NCBI RefSeq assembly: GCF_038002825.1
Contig: NZ_JBBODF010000001.1
Coordinates: 6,944,001-7,008,000 of the forward strand
Reading direction: 5' to 3'
DNA length: 64,000 nucleotides
DNA from: Paenibacillus sp. FSL H8-0048
Lineage (GTDB): Bacteria > Bacillota > Bacilli > Paenibacillales > Paenibacillaceae
The notes beneath the pieces were generated by a model that saw only the letters and a list, made by a program, of their open reading frames with translations, did not search any database and was not told where the DNA came from. A program made the position numbers and the translations under genes. This document shows positions 52,924-61,472 of the stretch, piece after piece. Within the stretch, counting starts at the first letter, position 1. Each line of letters begins with the position of its first letter.

Positions 52924-53410
52924 CTATGCCTATAGCGCGCAGCTTAGTGGACCGCTCGTTTGGAAGACAGTCATTTAGAGGAGCGCTCATATAGAGCGTA
53001 TACCCTCAAATGTTGCAGATTATGCAACCTGGCACCCCCGAAACCAGGGCCTGCCTGAGGATTGTTGCAGGAAATGCAGGAATGTGCAGGCTAGTCTGCT
53101 TTGGTAAAGGAGAAATCCTGCTTTTTGTACAACAATACTAGCTATGGAGTGTATATGTTGGGGGAGAAGCTGCAGTTTGTGCATGATTATTGGTGTTAGT
53201 TTGTAGGGTATTAGGCTATAAGTCTATTAGTCTATTGCTTTATTACTCTATAACTCATACGCATATGTTTCTGTCCCCTGTACACTGTAGCACAGAAATC
53301 CACACACGAATGCGGCAAAAGTACCCCATGCGCCGATAGGTGGCACTTCTGTACTGTAGCGTAAATATAATCTCCGTCTGTCGTGGATAGAGGGAGTACA
53401 GAGTTGGGAA
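52924..53410. other. non-coding region after the fuc operon
   Basis: No gene is supported. The stretch holds degenerate TTGCAG/ATGCAGG motifs (53014-53095), for example TGTTGCAGATTATGCAA and TTGTTGCAGGAAATGCAGG, then AT-rich TCTATTAG-like runs (53205-53245). Confidence 0.6.
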
Positions 53411-53700
53411 GCAATGTACTGACGCCAAGGTGCGTGAACCAAATGTGTGTGAAAAACCGAACACAGTGAGTAGCGGTGAGGCAGGTGGAGCAAATGTATG
53501 CGAAATACCGAATACGCCATCCGGAAGTGAGACACATGGAGCAAATGTGTGTGAAAAACTGAATACATTTCGCAGTTATGAGGGCACGTAGAGCAAATGT
53601 ATTCGAAAAACCGAATACTTTGAGCAGTCATGAAGGTGCGTAAATCGGATGCAGCCCAGTGGGAGCAAATGAAGAGCACTAATACCCTGAATTCACCTAA
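53411..53700 (+). repeat. 51-bp hairpin repeat array that links two families
   Basis: Four hairpins of the GTATTCG-AAAA-CCGAATAC type (variants GTGTGTG/CGAACACA, GTATGCG/CGAATAC) are spaced 51, 51 and 52 bp. Each is preceded by GGAGCAAATG. After a 72-bp interval the next GGAGCAAATG leads into AAGAGCACTAATACCC, the hairpin type seen at 9000 and 32800. Open frames across it are a by-product of the 51-bp period. 53701-53911 holds short ATTCATTATCTTTC tandem copies (53785-53835) and no gene. Confidence 0.85.
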
Positions 53701-53911
53701 TTTCGCCGAAAGCCCGAAAGTAGGCGGATGGGTAAGACATTGTTAGTGAGACAAGCTGTGTAGACCGTATAAGTCCTTACCTCATCCCTTATCTTTCATT
53801 CATTATCTTTCATTCATTATCTTTTATTCATCATTAATTGTCTCTCATCCAACATCCATTATTGAGCATCTCTTACCCAGCCCCCCAAGTTCCATCCGCA
53901 GACCACTTTTG

Positions 53912-54754
53912 TTAAACTTCGTTATACATGTTCCGCAGGAATTGCGCACTGGCCTGGAGATGTTCCTCAGGAGTGCTCTCCAGCAGGCCCTGGATATGCG
54001 GGCGCTTATATTTCATGTAGCGGAGCAGCGGGGCGAAGTTCAGCATCCCTTGTCCGGCAGGAACGATGTCGATGGTGCCGTTCTTAACCGTGAAATCCTT
54101 CAGATGCAGGACCGCGATCCGGTTGCCCAGCAGCTCCAGCGCTTCTGCCACAATCTGCTCCTGCTGAAGATAATTCTCCGGAGTCATCAGATTCGCAGCA
54201 TCCAATATAATTTGCAGGTTATTGGACGGCACAGTATCCAGCAGACGCCGGGCTAGCTGCGCTGTGTAGAGCGGGTGGTTGACGCCTGCCTCAATGCCTA
54301 CAGTTACTCCGAACCGCTCGGCCTCAGCAACCATGGCACTAACGGACTCAACCACTCGTTCAAAAGCCTCCTCCGTGAAATTATCCGGTGTATATCCTTG
54401 GCCTACGCTGCCGGTCTCCGTACCTACCAGACTCGCGCCGAAGTCTCGGGCCAGCCGCAGATGAGTATTGAAGTCGCTCAGCGCCTGATCGCGCTTGGCA
54501 GGGTCAGCATCAATAATGTTCACATAACAGCCAAGGACAGCAATCTTGATACCGGCTTGTCTGAAGGCATCGCCATAGTACGCAGCAGTACCCGGACTAA
54601 GTGCGCCAAGCTCGGTCACACTCTCCGGAAAAGACTTATGCAGCGCGAGCTGAATCGCCGGGAAGCCATGCTCCTTCAGCTTATCGATTAATTGCGGCAG
54701 CGGACACTGCTTGAAGTCATGGGCGCGGACGCCCAGGTGAAATGGAACGGTCAT
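53912..54754 (-). CDS. xylose-isomerase-like TIM-barrel protein (sugar phosphate isomerase/epimerase)
   Basis: This 280-residue protein has the AP-endonuclease-2/xylose-isomerase-like barrel fold. Metal-ligand blocks are visible: VGTETGS (about 112), GVTVGIEAGVNHP (the Glu near 154), LQIILDAANL (the Asp near 190) and AVLHLKDFTV (the His near 226), with a C-terminal GLLESTPEEH. Members isomerise or epimerise sugars or keto acids; the exact reaction is unknown. The ATG at 54754 follows GGAGG by eight bases. It points the same way as the uronate operon but is separated from it by a terminator. Confidence 0.85.
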   Translation of the reverse strand: MTVPFHLGVRAHDFKQCPLPQLIDKLKEHGFPAIQLALHKSFPESVTELGALSPGTAAYYGDAFRQAGIKIAVLGCYVNIIDADPAKRDQALSDFNTHLRLARDFGASLVGTETGSVGQGYTPDNFTEEAFERVVESVSAMVAEAERFGVTVGIEAGVNHPLYTAQLARRLLDTVPSNNLQIILDAANLMTPENYLQQEQIVAEALELLGNRIAVLHLKDFTVKNGTIDIVPAGQGMLNFAPLLRYMKYKRPHIQGLLESTPEEHLQASAQFLRNMYNEV

Positions 54755-54821
54755 AGGGTTAACCTCCTTTATATTCTGGGACAAGAGTTTGCATGGAACG
54801 CGGCAGGGCAGGTTCCCGCCA

Positions 54822-54858
54822 AGAAGGCCGCCTGTGTCCTTTAAGGATACAGGCGGCC
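54822..54858 (-). terminator. terminator at the end of the uxaB-uxaA-uxaC-esterase operon
   Basis: GGCCGCCTGTATCCT pairs with AGGACACAGGCGGCC, followed leftward by TTCTT, 110 bases past the esterase stop. Confidence 0.8.
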
Positions 54859-54968
54859 CGGTTATACTGGCCAAAGAATGAAGCTATTCGATACGTTTGC
54901 AGCAGTAGCGAGTGCCACATTCCAATGCACAGCCTAATACGTGCGGCACACTCCCCCGCATCCCCCAG

Positions 54969-55655
54969 CTACACCCGCAAATACGGGTGCAGCAGCTTCA
55001 GCTCCGCACACTGTGCGAGCGCTTCGGCTACCAGCGCTGCGATCTGCTGCGCCCCGGATCTGGAGAAATGCGTGTCATCCGTAATGCCATCCGGGTAGTT
55101 GGGGCGGGCACCCGGCGGCAGGTGCATGAACAGCCCGGCTGATGCTTCGGTTCCCAGCCTGCGGTAGAGCTGCTGGGAGGCGGCAAAAACATCGAGCAAA
55201 GGCGTTCCGGTCTCCACGCCAACCTCCCGCATGACCTGCGGATAAAGTCCGACGGCCAGCGGATCAGGTTCACCGTCCGGGGTGAACCGGCGGCGGCTGA
55301 CCGATGTCAGCAGCACAGGGAAGCAGTCCCGGCTGCGGGCGGAATCGATGAATACCTTCAGATTCTCGCGGTAATCGGTATGCGGTTCTGTATAACGGAG
55401 AGGGTCCTCCAGCTTCTGGTCATTATGGCCGAACTGGATCAGGAGGAAGTCTCCGGGGAGAAAATCCCGCTCCATGTCTGCCAGTCTGCCCTCAGCCAGG
55501 AAGGAGCGTGTGCTCCGTCCGTTGATGGCCCGGTTCTCAATCCGCACCTTCCGGCTGACATACTGCTGCAGGTATTCGCCCCATCCGGCCATCGGCCATT
55601 CCCCGCCGCCCTTCTGGGCAGCGGTAGAGTCTCCGGCGATATAGATTGTCGGCAT
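54969..55655 (-). CDS. SGNH/GDSL esterase, rhamnogalacturonan acetylesterase-like
   Basis: This 228-residue esterase has the nucleophile in IYIAGDSTAAQ (about 4-14). The oxyanion Gly is in NRAINGRSTRSF, the Asn block in LIQFGHNDQ (about 75-83) and the catalytic Asp-x-x-His in DDTHFSRSGA (about 194-203). The arrangement matches the YesT/YesY rhamnogalacturonan acetylesterases. There is no signal peptide, so it deacetylates imported oligosaccharides. The ATG at 55655 stands ten bases after GGAGG; one three codons earlier abuts that site. It is the last gene of the uxa operon. Confidence 0.88.
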   Translation of the reverse strand: MPTIYIAGDSTAAQKGGGEWPMAGWGEYLQQYVSRKVRIENRAINGRSTRSFLAEGRLADMERDFLPGDFLLIQFGHNDQKLEDPLRYTEPHTDYRENLKVFIDSARSRDCFPVLLTSVSRRRFTPDGEPDPLAVGLYPQVMREVGVETGTPLLDVFAASQQLYRRLGTEASAGLFMHLPPGARPNYPDGITDDTHFSRSGAQQIAALVAEALAQCAELKLLHPYLRV

Positions 55656-55671
55656 CTTCAGCATGCCTCCA

Positions 55672-57093
55672 TTAGACGGTGACCCCGGCTACGCTGCCGG
55701 CCGTCTGGAACCCGAAATACCCGGCAGCATTATTATAGGAGATATCCCGGACCATGGCTCCGAGAACCTCTAGGTCATCCGGTGCTTCCCCGCGTTCGGC
55801 GAGTTCACCGAGCAGCCCGCACAGTACGCGGCGGAAATATTCATGCCGGGTATAAGAGAGGAAGCTGCGTGAATCAGTCAGCATGCCGACGAAGTTGCCG
55901 AGCAGGCTGCCTTCGGCCAGCAGGGTCAGCTGCTGGCGCATGCCGCTGCGGGTATCGTTATACCACCAGCCGGAGCCAAGCTGGAGCTTGCCGGGGGTGT
56001 CCTTCTGGTAACAGCCCAGCAGAGCCAGCAGGGCAGGGTAATCGCCGGGATTCAGCGAGTAGAGGATTGTCTTCGGCAAGCCGCTGCCGCTCTCGGCCCG
56101 GTCAAGCAGCTGCGACAGCGCTGTGGTCAGCGGCAGATCGTTGATGCCGTCATAACCGGTATCCGGTCCAAGCCGCTGGAACATCGGCGTGTTATTATTG
56201 CGGTAAGCATGCAGGTGAAGCTGCATGGTCCAGTCTTTATCGTGATAGAAGCCGATCAGCGCGGTCAGCAGCTCAGTGCGGTAGCGGGTGATTTCCTCCA
56301 GCGACAGCGCAGCTCCCTGCATTCTTTTGGCAAAAATAGCTTCAACCGCTCCAGCTTCAACCGCTTCATAACGCAGGACATCCAGCGCATGGTCCGACAG
56401 GCGGCAGCCCTGCTCGTGGAAGAAGGCAACCCGGTTACGCAGGGCATCCAGCAGCCCGGCATAGCTCTTGACCGGCAGGCCGGAGGCCGACTCCAGCTTA
56501 AGGGTCCAGGCGGCGAAGCCTTCAGCATCGATGTTCAGCGCCTTGTCAGGACGGAAGGTCGGAAACACCTGGAAGGCGGTCTCACTCTCACTCAGCAGCT
56601 TGTGGTACTCCAGGGAATCTGCGGGATCATCGGTGGTGCAGATCACTTTGACACCGCTGCTGCGGATCAGTCCGCGCCGGGTGAAGCCCGGTTCAGCCAG
56701 CTTACGGTTGACCTTCTCCCAGATGGCTGGCGCCGTGGCTTCATTCAACATCTCTTCTACCCCGAAGAAACGGCGGAGCTCCAGATGCGTCCAGCTGTAC
56801 AGAGGGTTGCCTACTGCCTTAGGCAGCGTACGTGCCCAGGCCAGAAATTTATCATAATCAGAGGCGTCACCGGTAATATGCGATTCAGGCACGCCGTTCG
56901 CGCGCATCAGCCGCCATTTGTAATGATCGCCGTACAGCCAGGCTGCGGTCAGATTCTCAAATGGCTGGTCCTCATAGATTTCGCGCGGGTCCAGATGGCA
57001 GTGGTAATCGATTATGGGCATGGTTTTGGCGTGATTATGAAAGAGTAGCCGTGCTGTTTCGCCGGACAACATGAAGTCCTCGTTTAGGAACAT
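55672..57093 (-). CDS. uxaC: glucuronate/galacturonate isomerase
   Basis: This 473-residue amidohydrolase-superfamily isomerase converts D-glucuronate to D-fructuronate and D-galacturonate to D-tagaturonate. UxaC hallmarks are present: the N-terminal block FMLSGETARLLFHNHA, the metal block IIDYHCHLDPREI (about 27-39), a long WTHLELRRFFG segment, CTTDDPADSLEYH (about 148-160) and the C-terminal MLTDSRSFLSYTRHEYFRR. The start follows AAAGGGAG by about nine bases. It is third in the operon after uxaB and uxaA. Confidence 0.96.
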   Translation of the reverse strand: MFLNEDFMLSGETARLLFHNHAKTMPIIDYHCHLDPREIYEDQPFENLTAAWLYGDHYKWRLMRANGVPESHITGDASDYDKFLAWARTLPKAVGNPLYSWTHLELRRFFGVEEMLNEATAPAIWEKVNRKLAEPGFTRRGLIRSSGVKVICTTDDPADSLEYHKLLSESETAFQVFPTFRPDKALNIDAEGFAAWTLKLESASGLPVKSYAGLLDALRNRVAFFHEQGCRLSDHALDVLRYEAVEAGAVEAIFAKRMQGAALSLEEITRYRTELLTALIGFYHDKDWTMQLHLHAYRNNNTPMFQRLGPDTGYDGINDLPLTTALSQLLDRAESGSGLPKTILYSLNPGDYPALLALLGCYQKDTPGKLQLGSGWWYNDTRSGMRQQLTLLAEGSLLGNFVGMLTDSRSFLSYTRHEYFRRVLCGLLGELAERGEAPDDLEVLGAMVRDISYNNAAGYFGFQTAGSVAGVTV

Positions 57094-57138
57094 GAATAGG
57101 ATCTCCCTTTGAATGGATTAGGATAAATAGAATAAGTT

Positions 57139-58626
57139 CTACAAGGTAACGCCAGTTTTGAAAATAGCCAGCTCACGCACTTCATTCTGCTCATTCCGTG
57201 TTTTCCGGCCGCTGGCGACATCGATAATATAGGTGATGAATTCCTCCAGCACATCGGCCATCGGCGTTTCCAGCAGGGGACCGGCGTTGAAGTCCATCCA
57301 GTGGCCTTTTTTGGCAAAAAGGTCGTTGTTCGTTGCTATCTTAACCGTTGGCACAAAGCTGCCGAACGGCGTGCCGCGGCCCGTTGTGAACAGCACAAGC
57401 TGGCAATCTGAAGCGGCAAGCGCGGAGGCGGCGACCAGATCGTTACCAGGAGCCTGCAAAAGGCTCAGCCCTTTTTTGCGCAGCTTCACGCCATACTGCA
57501 ATACATCCACCACCGGTGACGATCCGGCCTTCTGGGTGCAGCCGAGTGATTTGTCCTCCAGCGTGCTGATGCCGCCGGCCTTGTTGCCCGGAGAAGGGTT
57601 CTCATAGACAGGCTCACCGTAAGAGAGGAAATACTGCTTGAAGTTATTGATCAGCGAGACGATATCATCATAGACCTCCTTGCTCTCTGCGCGGGCCATC
57701 AGTACCTTCTCTGCACCGAACATTTCCGGCACTTCCGTCAGCACTGAGGTTCCGCCCTGGGAGATAATGAAGTCGGAGAATGCGCCCAGCAGCGGGTTGG
57801 CTGTGATGCCGGAGAACCCGTCAGATCCGCCGCATTTCAGCCCGATGTTCAGCTCGCTGAGCGGAACCGGCTCACGAACGTCGTTCGCAGCGGCTTCATA
57901 CAGCTCCTCCAGCAGTACAAGACCTGCTTCCAGCTCATTGCCTACCTCCTGGGCTACCAGGAATTTAACCCGGGATTCGTCATAATCGCCCAGCATGCTG
58001 CGGAACTCGGAGACGATATTGTTCTCGCAGCCCAGGCCGAAGACGAGTACACCGCCTGCATTGGGATGATTAACGGCATCCAGCAGAATGCTGCGGGTCA
58101 TGCGGTGGTCATCGCCCAGCTGGGAGCAGCCGTAAGGATGCTTCAGCACGGTCAGGTTGTCGAATCCGCCAAGATCGGGATGCTCAGCCTTGAACTCCTG
58201 AAGCATCTGCTCAGCCACGCCGTTCACACAGCCCACAGTCGGAATAATGAACAGATCATTACGGATGCCCACCTTGCCGTTACTCCGCCGGTATCCCTGG
58301 AAGGTCAGATCACGGCGCGGATAGATTACCGGATGGACATCCGGCACATACTCGTATTCTTCCTCGCCGGACAGATTGGTTTTGATGTTATGCGTATGAA
58401 TCCAGTCGCCTGCGGCAATTGGTGCCGTGGCATGACCGATCGGGGACCCGTATTTGGTAATGATGTCTTCGCTGCTGAAATCAGTCAGGGCAATCTTATG
58501 GCCCTGCGGTATGTCCTGGGCGGCCTGAACTGTCAGTCCGTCTATCGTCAGTTCTTCTCCGGCAGCAATCGGCCGCAAGGCTACAGCTACCGTATCTCTC
58601 GGGTTCATTTTCATTAAGTTCTTCAT
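57139..58626 (-). CDS. uxaA: altronate dehydratase
   Basis: This 495-residue dehydratase converts D-altronate to 2-keto-3-deoxy-D-gluconate. It has an N-terminal SAF domain (about 10-90, ending IHTHNIKTNLSGEEEYEY, in parts) and a catalytic altronase domain with GYRRSNGKVGIRNDLFIIPTVGCVN (in parts, about 109-133), HPYGCSQLGDDH, GLKCGGSDGFSGITANP and GHWMDFNAGPLL. The two-domain layout and length match UxaA. An AGGAGGGCC site precedes the ATG. Confidence 0.96.
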   Translation of the reverse strand: MKNLMKMNPRDTVAVALRPIAAGEELTIDGLTVQAAQDIPQGHKIALTDFSSEDIITKYGSPIGHATAPIAAGDWIHTHNIKTNLSGEEEYEYVPDVHPVIYPRRDLTFQGYRRSNGKVGIRNDLFIIPTVGCVNGVAEQMLQEFKAEHPDLGGFDNLTVLKHPYGCSQLGDDHRMTRSILLDAVNHPNAGGVLVFGLGCENNIVSEFRSMLGDYDESRVKFLVAQEVGNELEAGLVLLEELYEAAANDVREPVPLSELNIGLKCGGSDGFSGITANPLLGAFSDFIISQGGTSVLTEVPEMFGAEKVLMARAESKEVYDDIVSLINNFKQYFLSYGEPVYENPSPGNKAGGISTLEDKSLGCTQKAGSSPVVDVLQYGVKLRKKGLSLLQAPGNDLVAASALAASDCQLVLFTTGRGTPFGSFVPTVKIATNNDLFAKKGHWMDFNAGPLLETPMADVLEEFITYIIDVASGRKTRNEQNEVRELAIFKTGVTL

Positions 58627-58689
58627 GTTGGCCCTCCTAAAAGTTTGTAAGCTGCGCTTCCCTGAACTTCTTCGTACAAGCTCGCGGCT

Positions 58690-60120
58690 TCAGCCGACGA
58701 GCTCCTGTAATGCTGCGCGGGAATCTTCACGCTCCAGCTGCTGCAAGTGGGCGGCAACCGCATCAGCCAGTCCCGGCAGCCGGGTCAGATCCTGTCCCCA
58801 CAGGCTGGTGTCGGCAAGAATAGTGTTCACGAAGCTGGCCGGCTGGCTCCAGGCCTGATCGAACACCGCCAGTACCTCTGCGCCGTCCTGCCGGGGAATA
58901 CGGTCTCCGCGGTAGCTGAGCAGCAGGGCGGCGAAGGCGAGAGTCATCCGCTCCGGAAGCTTGCCGCGTTCCTGCTGGTAGCGAAGCAGGACCGGGAGCA
59001 GGCGGGCCTTGAATTTGGAAATGCTGTTAAGCGAGATGGAGGTCAGCTCATGGCGGATGAACGGATTGCGGAAGCGCTCCTGTACGGCATCAGCGTAGGA
59101 CAAGAGCTGCTCAGCAGGCAGATCCAGCATCGGGATCAGCTCCTCTTCAATCAACTGCTTCACGAAACGGGAGAAGGTACCGTCGTTCATGACGTCTTCA
59201 ACCGTCTCAAGACCGGCGAGCAGGCCCAGAGGAACCATAGCAGTATGCGGTCCGTTCAGCAGATGAACCTTGCGTTCGCGGTAAGGCGTCATATCCGGTG
59301 TCACCACGACATTCAGTCCGGCCTTAGCCAGCGGCAGGCGCTCTGCCAGAGACTCCGGCCCTTCAATAACCCAGAAGAGGAACGGTTCTGCGGTTACCAT
59401 CACGTTATCGAGATAGCCGAGCTCAGCTTCCAGGGCAGCAGCCTGGTCACGCGGATAACCAGGAACAATCCGGTCGACCAGACTGCAGCAGAAGGTGTTC
59501 TCGGACTTCAGCCATTGCAGGAATTCTGCGCCAAGGTTCCAGTCGGCCGCATAACGTTCTACGATCTCCTGCAACTTCTCGCCGTTACGGTCAATCAGCT
59601 CGCAAGGGATGATGACGAAGCCTTTCTTGCCAAGCTCGAAGCGGCGGTGGAGCAGCGCAGTCAGCTTGCCCGGGAAGCTCTTAGGGGGAGCATCGTCTGC
59701 GCGGTCGCCTGGAAGATAGGCAATGCCGGCTTCTGTAGTATTGGAGGTAATGAACTCCAGATCATCATTCCCGGCGAGCGCGAGATAAGCTTCATAATCG
59801 GTATATGGGTTAATCACCCGGCTGACCGAGCTGATAATTTCGCGGGAATTGACGGTCTCGTTGTCCATGATGCCGTTAAGCAGCACGGTATAGAGGTTGT
59901 CTTGAGCGGCCATCAGATCGGCTACTCCTCCGGGGCCCTGCGCAATGGGCTGAATGAGGACAGCGCTTCCGTTGAACAGACCCTGATCGTTCATTTGCTG
60001 CAGCTGCCAGTCTACGAATGCACGCATGAAGTTGCCTTCGCCGAACTGGATCATCCGTTCAGGATGGACGGTTAGCCCCGGGTGAGTGCTTCTGGATAAA
60101 CGGTTTGTCATAGTGGTCAT
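58690..60120 (-). CDS. uxaB: tagaturonate reductase (altronate oxidoreductase)
   Basis: This 476-residue member of the mannitol dehydrogenase family reduces D-tagaturonate to D-altronate with NADH. Rossmann block MIQFGEGNFMRAFVDWQLQQ (in parts, about 23-42), ITSNTTEAGIAY, KGFVIIPCELIDRNG and the active-site KVHLLNGPHTAM support UxaB rather than UxuB. The ATG at 60120 is close to AAAGGAG (three bases); an ATG three codons later is the alternative. It is first in the operon, with a LacI-type operator just upstream. Confidence 0.94.
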   Translation of the reverse strand: MTTMTNRLSRSTHPGLTVHPERMIQFGEGNFMRAFVDWQLQQMNDQGLFNGSAVLIQPIAQGPGGVADLMAAQDNLYTVLLNGIMDNETVNSREIISSVSRVINPYTDYEAYLALAGNDDLEFITSNTTEAGIAYLPGDRADDAPPKSFPGKLTALLHRRFELGKKGFVIIPCELIDRNGEKLQEIVERYAADWNLGAEFLQWLKSENTFCCSLVDRIVPGYPRDQAAALEAELGYLDNVMVTAEPFLFWVIEGPESLAERLPLAKAGLNVVVTPDMTPYRERKVHLLNGPHTAMVPLGLLAGLETVEDVMNDGTFSRFVKQLIEEELIPMLDLPAEQLLSYADAVQERFRNPFIRHELTSISLNSISKFKARLLPVLLRYQQERGKLPERMTLAFAALLLSYRGDRIPRQDGAEVLAVFDQAWSQPASFVNTILADTSLWGQDLTRLPGLADAVAAHLQQLEREDSRAALQELVG

Positions 60121-60147
60121 GATCTCCTTTAGAATACAGTGATAAAT

Positions 60148-60165
60148 TGCACACGTTAACATTTT
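60148..60165. promoter_or_regulatory. LacI operator before uxaB
   Basis: TGCACACGTTAACATTTT lies 28 bases before the uxaB start. The same sequence with one change occurs upstream of the lacI gene at 61324. Confidence 0.75.
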
Positions 60166-60176
60166 ATTTTAAGCAG

Positions 60177-60216
60177 GATACGGAATGCCTTCACTTCTCC
60201 AGGAAGGCTCCGTATC
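60177..60216 (-). terminator. hairpin after the uxa lacI gene
   Basis: GATACGGAGCCTTC pairs with GAAGGCATTCCGTATC. It lies between the lacI stop and the uxaB operator and has no strong T tail. Confidence 0.6.
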
Positions 60217-60248
60217 TGCAGAAAATAGCGGCTGGGGTTCTGGTAGAG

Positions 60249-61244
60249 TTATTCTGCGGCCACCGTATCCCGTACCACCAGCGAAGTCTTAACAAACAGC
60301 TGCTGTGGCGGGGTCTCCGGCTGCTGAAGCAGCTGGATCAGCATGGTAATGCCAAGCTCACTGATCTCGGCAATCGGCTTGCGGACGGTGGTCAGGGCAG
60401 GATTCGTATAGCGGGCGAACATCATATCATCGAAGCCGATCAGTGAGATCTGCTCCGGCACCCGGACCTTGTGGGCATAACAGGCATTCATGGCGCCAAT
60501 CGCCATATCATCATTGGAGCAGAACACAGCCGTAGGCCGGTCCTCCAGGCTAAGCAGCTTGCTCATCGCGGCATATCCACTCTCAATACTATAATCTCCT
60601 GCGGTAAAATAATCGGGATTCAGCGGAAGCCGGCTTGCAATCAGACTGTCCAGAAAGCCTTGCTTGCGTTCGCTTGAGGACTTGAAGCCGGGCTTTCCTT
60701 CAATAATAGCCAGCTTGCGATGACCCTGCTGCACAGCATAGTCAATCGCTTCCTTCACGCCTTCGCGGTCATTGGCCACCACGTTCATGATGCCCGGGTC
60801 CTCCAGCTGGCGGTTCAGCACCACTAGCGGAATGCCCATCTTCTTCACATGATAGATGAAGGCATTGTCTTCATCGCTCTGGCTCATGACCAGAATGCCG
60901 TCGAAGCGCTGCGGCTGAATATTGCTGAAATGCTGGACACCGTCGATCCCGTTCACCGTCAGATTATAGTTCTCATCGAGGCTATGCGTAATGCCTTTGA
61001 TCGCATCCACCAGGAAGCTTGAGGAAGTCCCCTGCTCAATACTGGAGAAGAACAGGCCGATGATGAACGATCTCTTGGTGACCAGGCTCTTGGCGCTGTA
61101 ATTCGGCACATAATTCATTTCGGCGGCGATCCGTTCAATCTTATCCCGGGTGGCCTTCTTGATCAGCGGGTTGCCGTTCAGCGCCCTCGATACGGTAGTA
61201 TGGGACACACCGGCAACACGGGCAATATCTTTGATGGTAATCAT
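60249..61244 (-). CDS. LacI-family regulator of the uxa operon
   Basis: This 331-residue regulator has the LacI helix-turn-helix (ITIKDIARVAGVSHTTVSRALN, in parts, residues 2-23, hinge YVPNYSAKSLVTKRS) and an effector domain with VVANDREGVKEAIDYAV, AVFCSNDDMAIGAMNA and GFDDMMFARYTNPALTTVRKP. The start has GGGGAG. Identical operator-like sequences occur before this gene and before uxaB, so it is likely to repress itself and the galacturonate operon. The inducer is probably a hexuronate or tagaturonate. Confidence 0.94.
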   Translation of the reverse strand: MITIKDIARVAGVSHTTVSRALNGNPLIKKATRDKIERIAAEMNYVPNYSAKSLVTKRSFIIGLFFSSIEQGTSSSFLVDAIKGITHSLDENYNLTVNGIDGVQHFSNIQPQRFDGILVMSQSDEDNAFIYHVKKMGIPLVVLNRQLEDPGIMNVVANDREGVKEAIDYAVQQGHRKLAIIEGKPGFKSSSERKQGFLDSLIASRLPLNPDYFTAGDYSIESGYAAMSKLLSLEDRPTAVFCSNDDMAIGAMNACYAHKVRVPEQISLIGFDDMMFARYTNPALTTVRKPIAEISELGITMLIQLLQQPETPPQQLFVKTSLVVRDTVAAE

Positions 61245-61281
61245 AGGTTCTCCCCGGGTACATGGAATTGTTAACGATTTC

Positions 61282-61310
61282 AGTTTAGTTCTCCAGCAGC
61301 GTCAAGTCAA
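61282..61310 (-). promoter_or_regulatory. promoter of the uxa lacI gene
   Basis: Read leftward, TTGACT and TAAACT are 17 bases apart, about 40 bases before the start. Confidence 0.6.
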
Positions 61311-61323
61311 TAGTTTCTTGAAA

Positions 61324-61341
61324 TGCACACGTTAATATTTT
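61324..61341. promoter_or_regulatory. LacI operator before the uxa lacI gene
   Basis: TGCACACGTTAATATTTT matches 60148-60165 at 17 of 18 positions and sits just upstream of the lacI promoter. Confidence 0.75.
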
Positions 61342-61354
61342 GTGAAAAATAAAC

Positions 61355-61388
61355 GCAAAAATAGACCCGGATCAGGGCCCAGGGTCTG
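61355..61388 (-). terminator. terminator of the small gene at 61473
   Basis: Read leftward, AGACCC pairs with GGGTCT around a loop with its own GGGCCC symmetry and is followed by ATTTTTG. Confidence 0.65.
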
Positions 61389-61472
61389 CGTTTGAAGAGG
61401 GAGGGAGGATCACAGGCAAACGCTGCTTCTCCCCTGCCGGTTTTCCTCTGGATGATAAACCCCGAAGTCTTC

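Noticed and set aside
53232..53679. Leftward frames of 101 and 143 codons
   Set aside because: They lie in the 53411 repeat array and have repetitive composition without a ribosome site.
8840..53700. CRISPR arrays
   Set aside because: The intervals between hairpins are themselves repeated and not unique spacers, units are head-to-tail 51-mers, and no cas gene is present.
58747..60075. 442-codon frame antisense to uxaB
   Set aside because: Shadow of uxaB, with no ribosome site.
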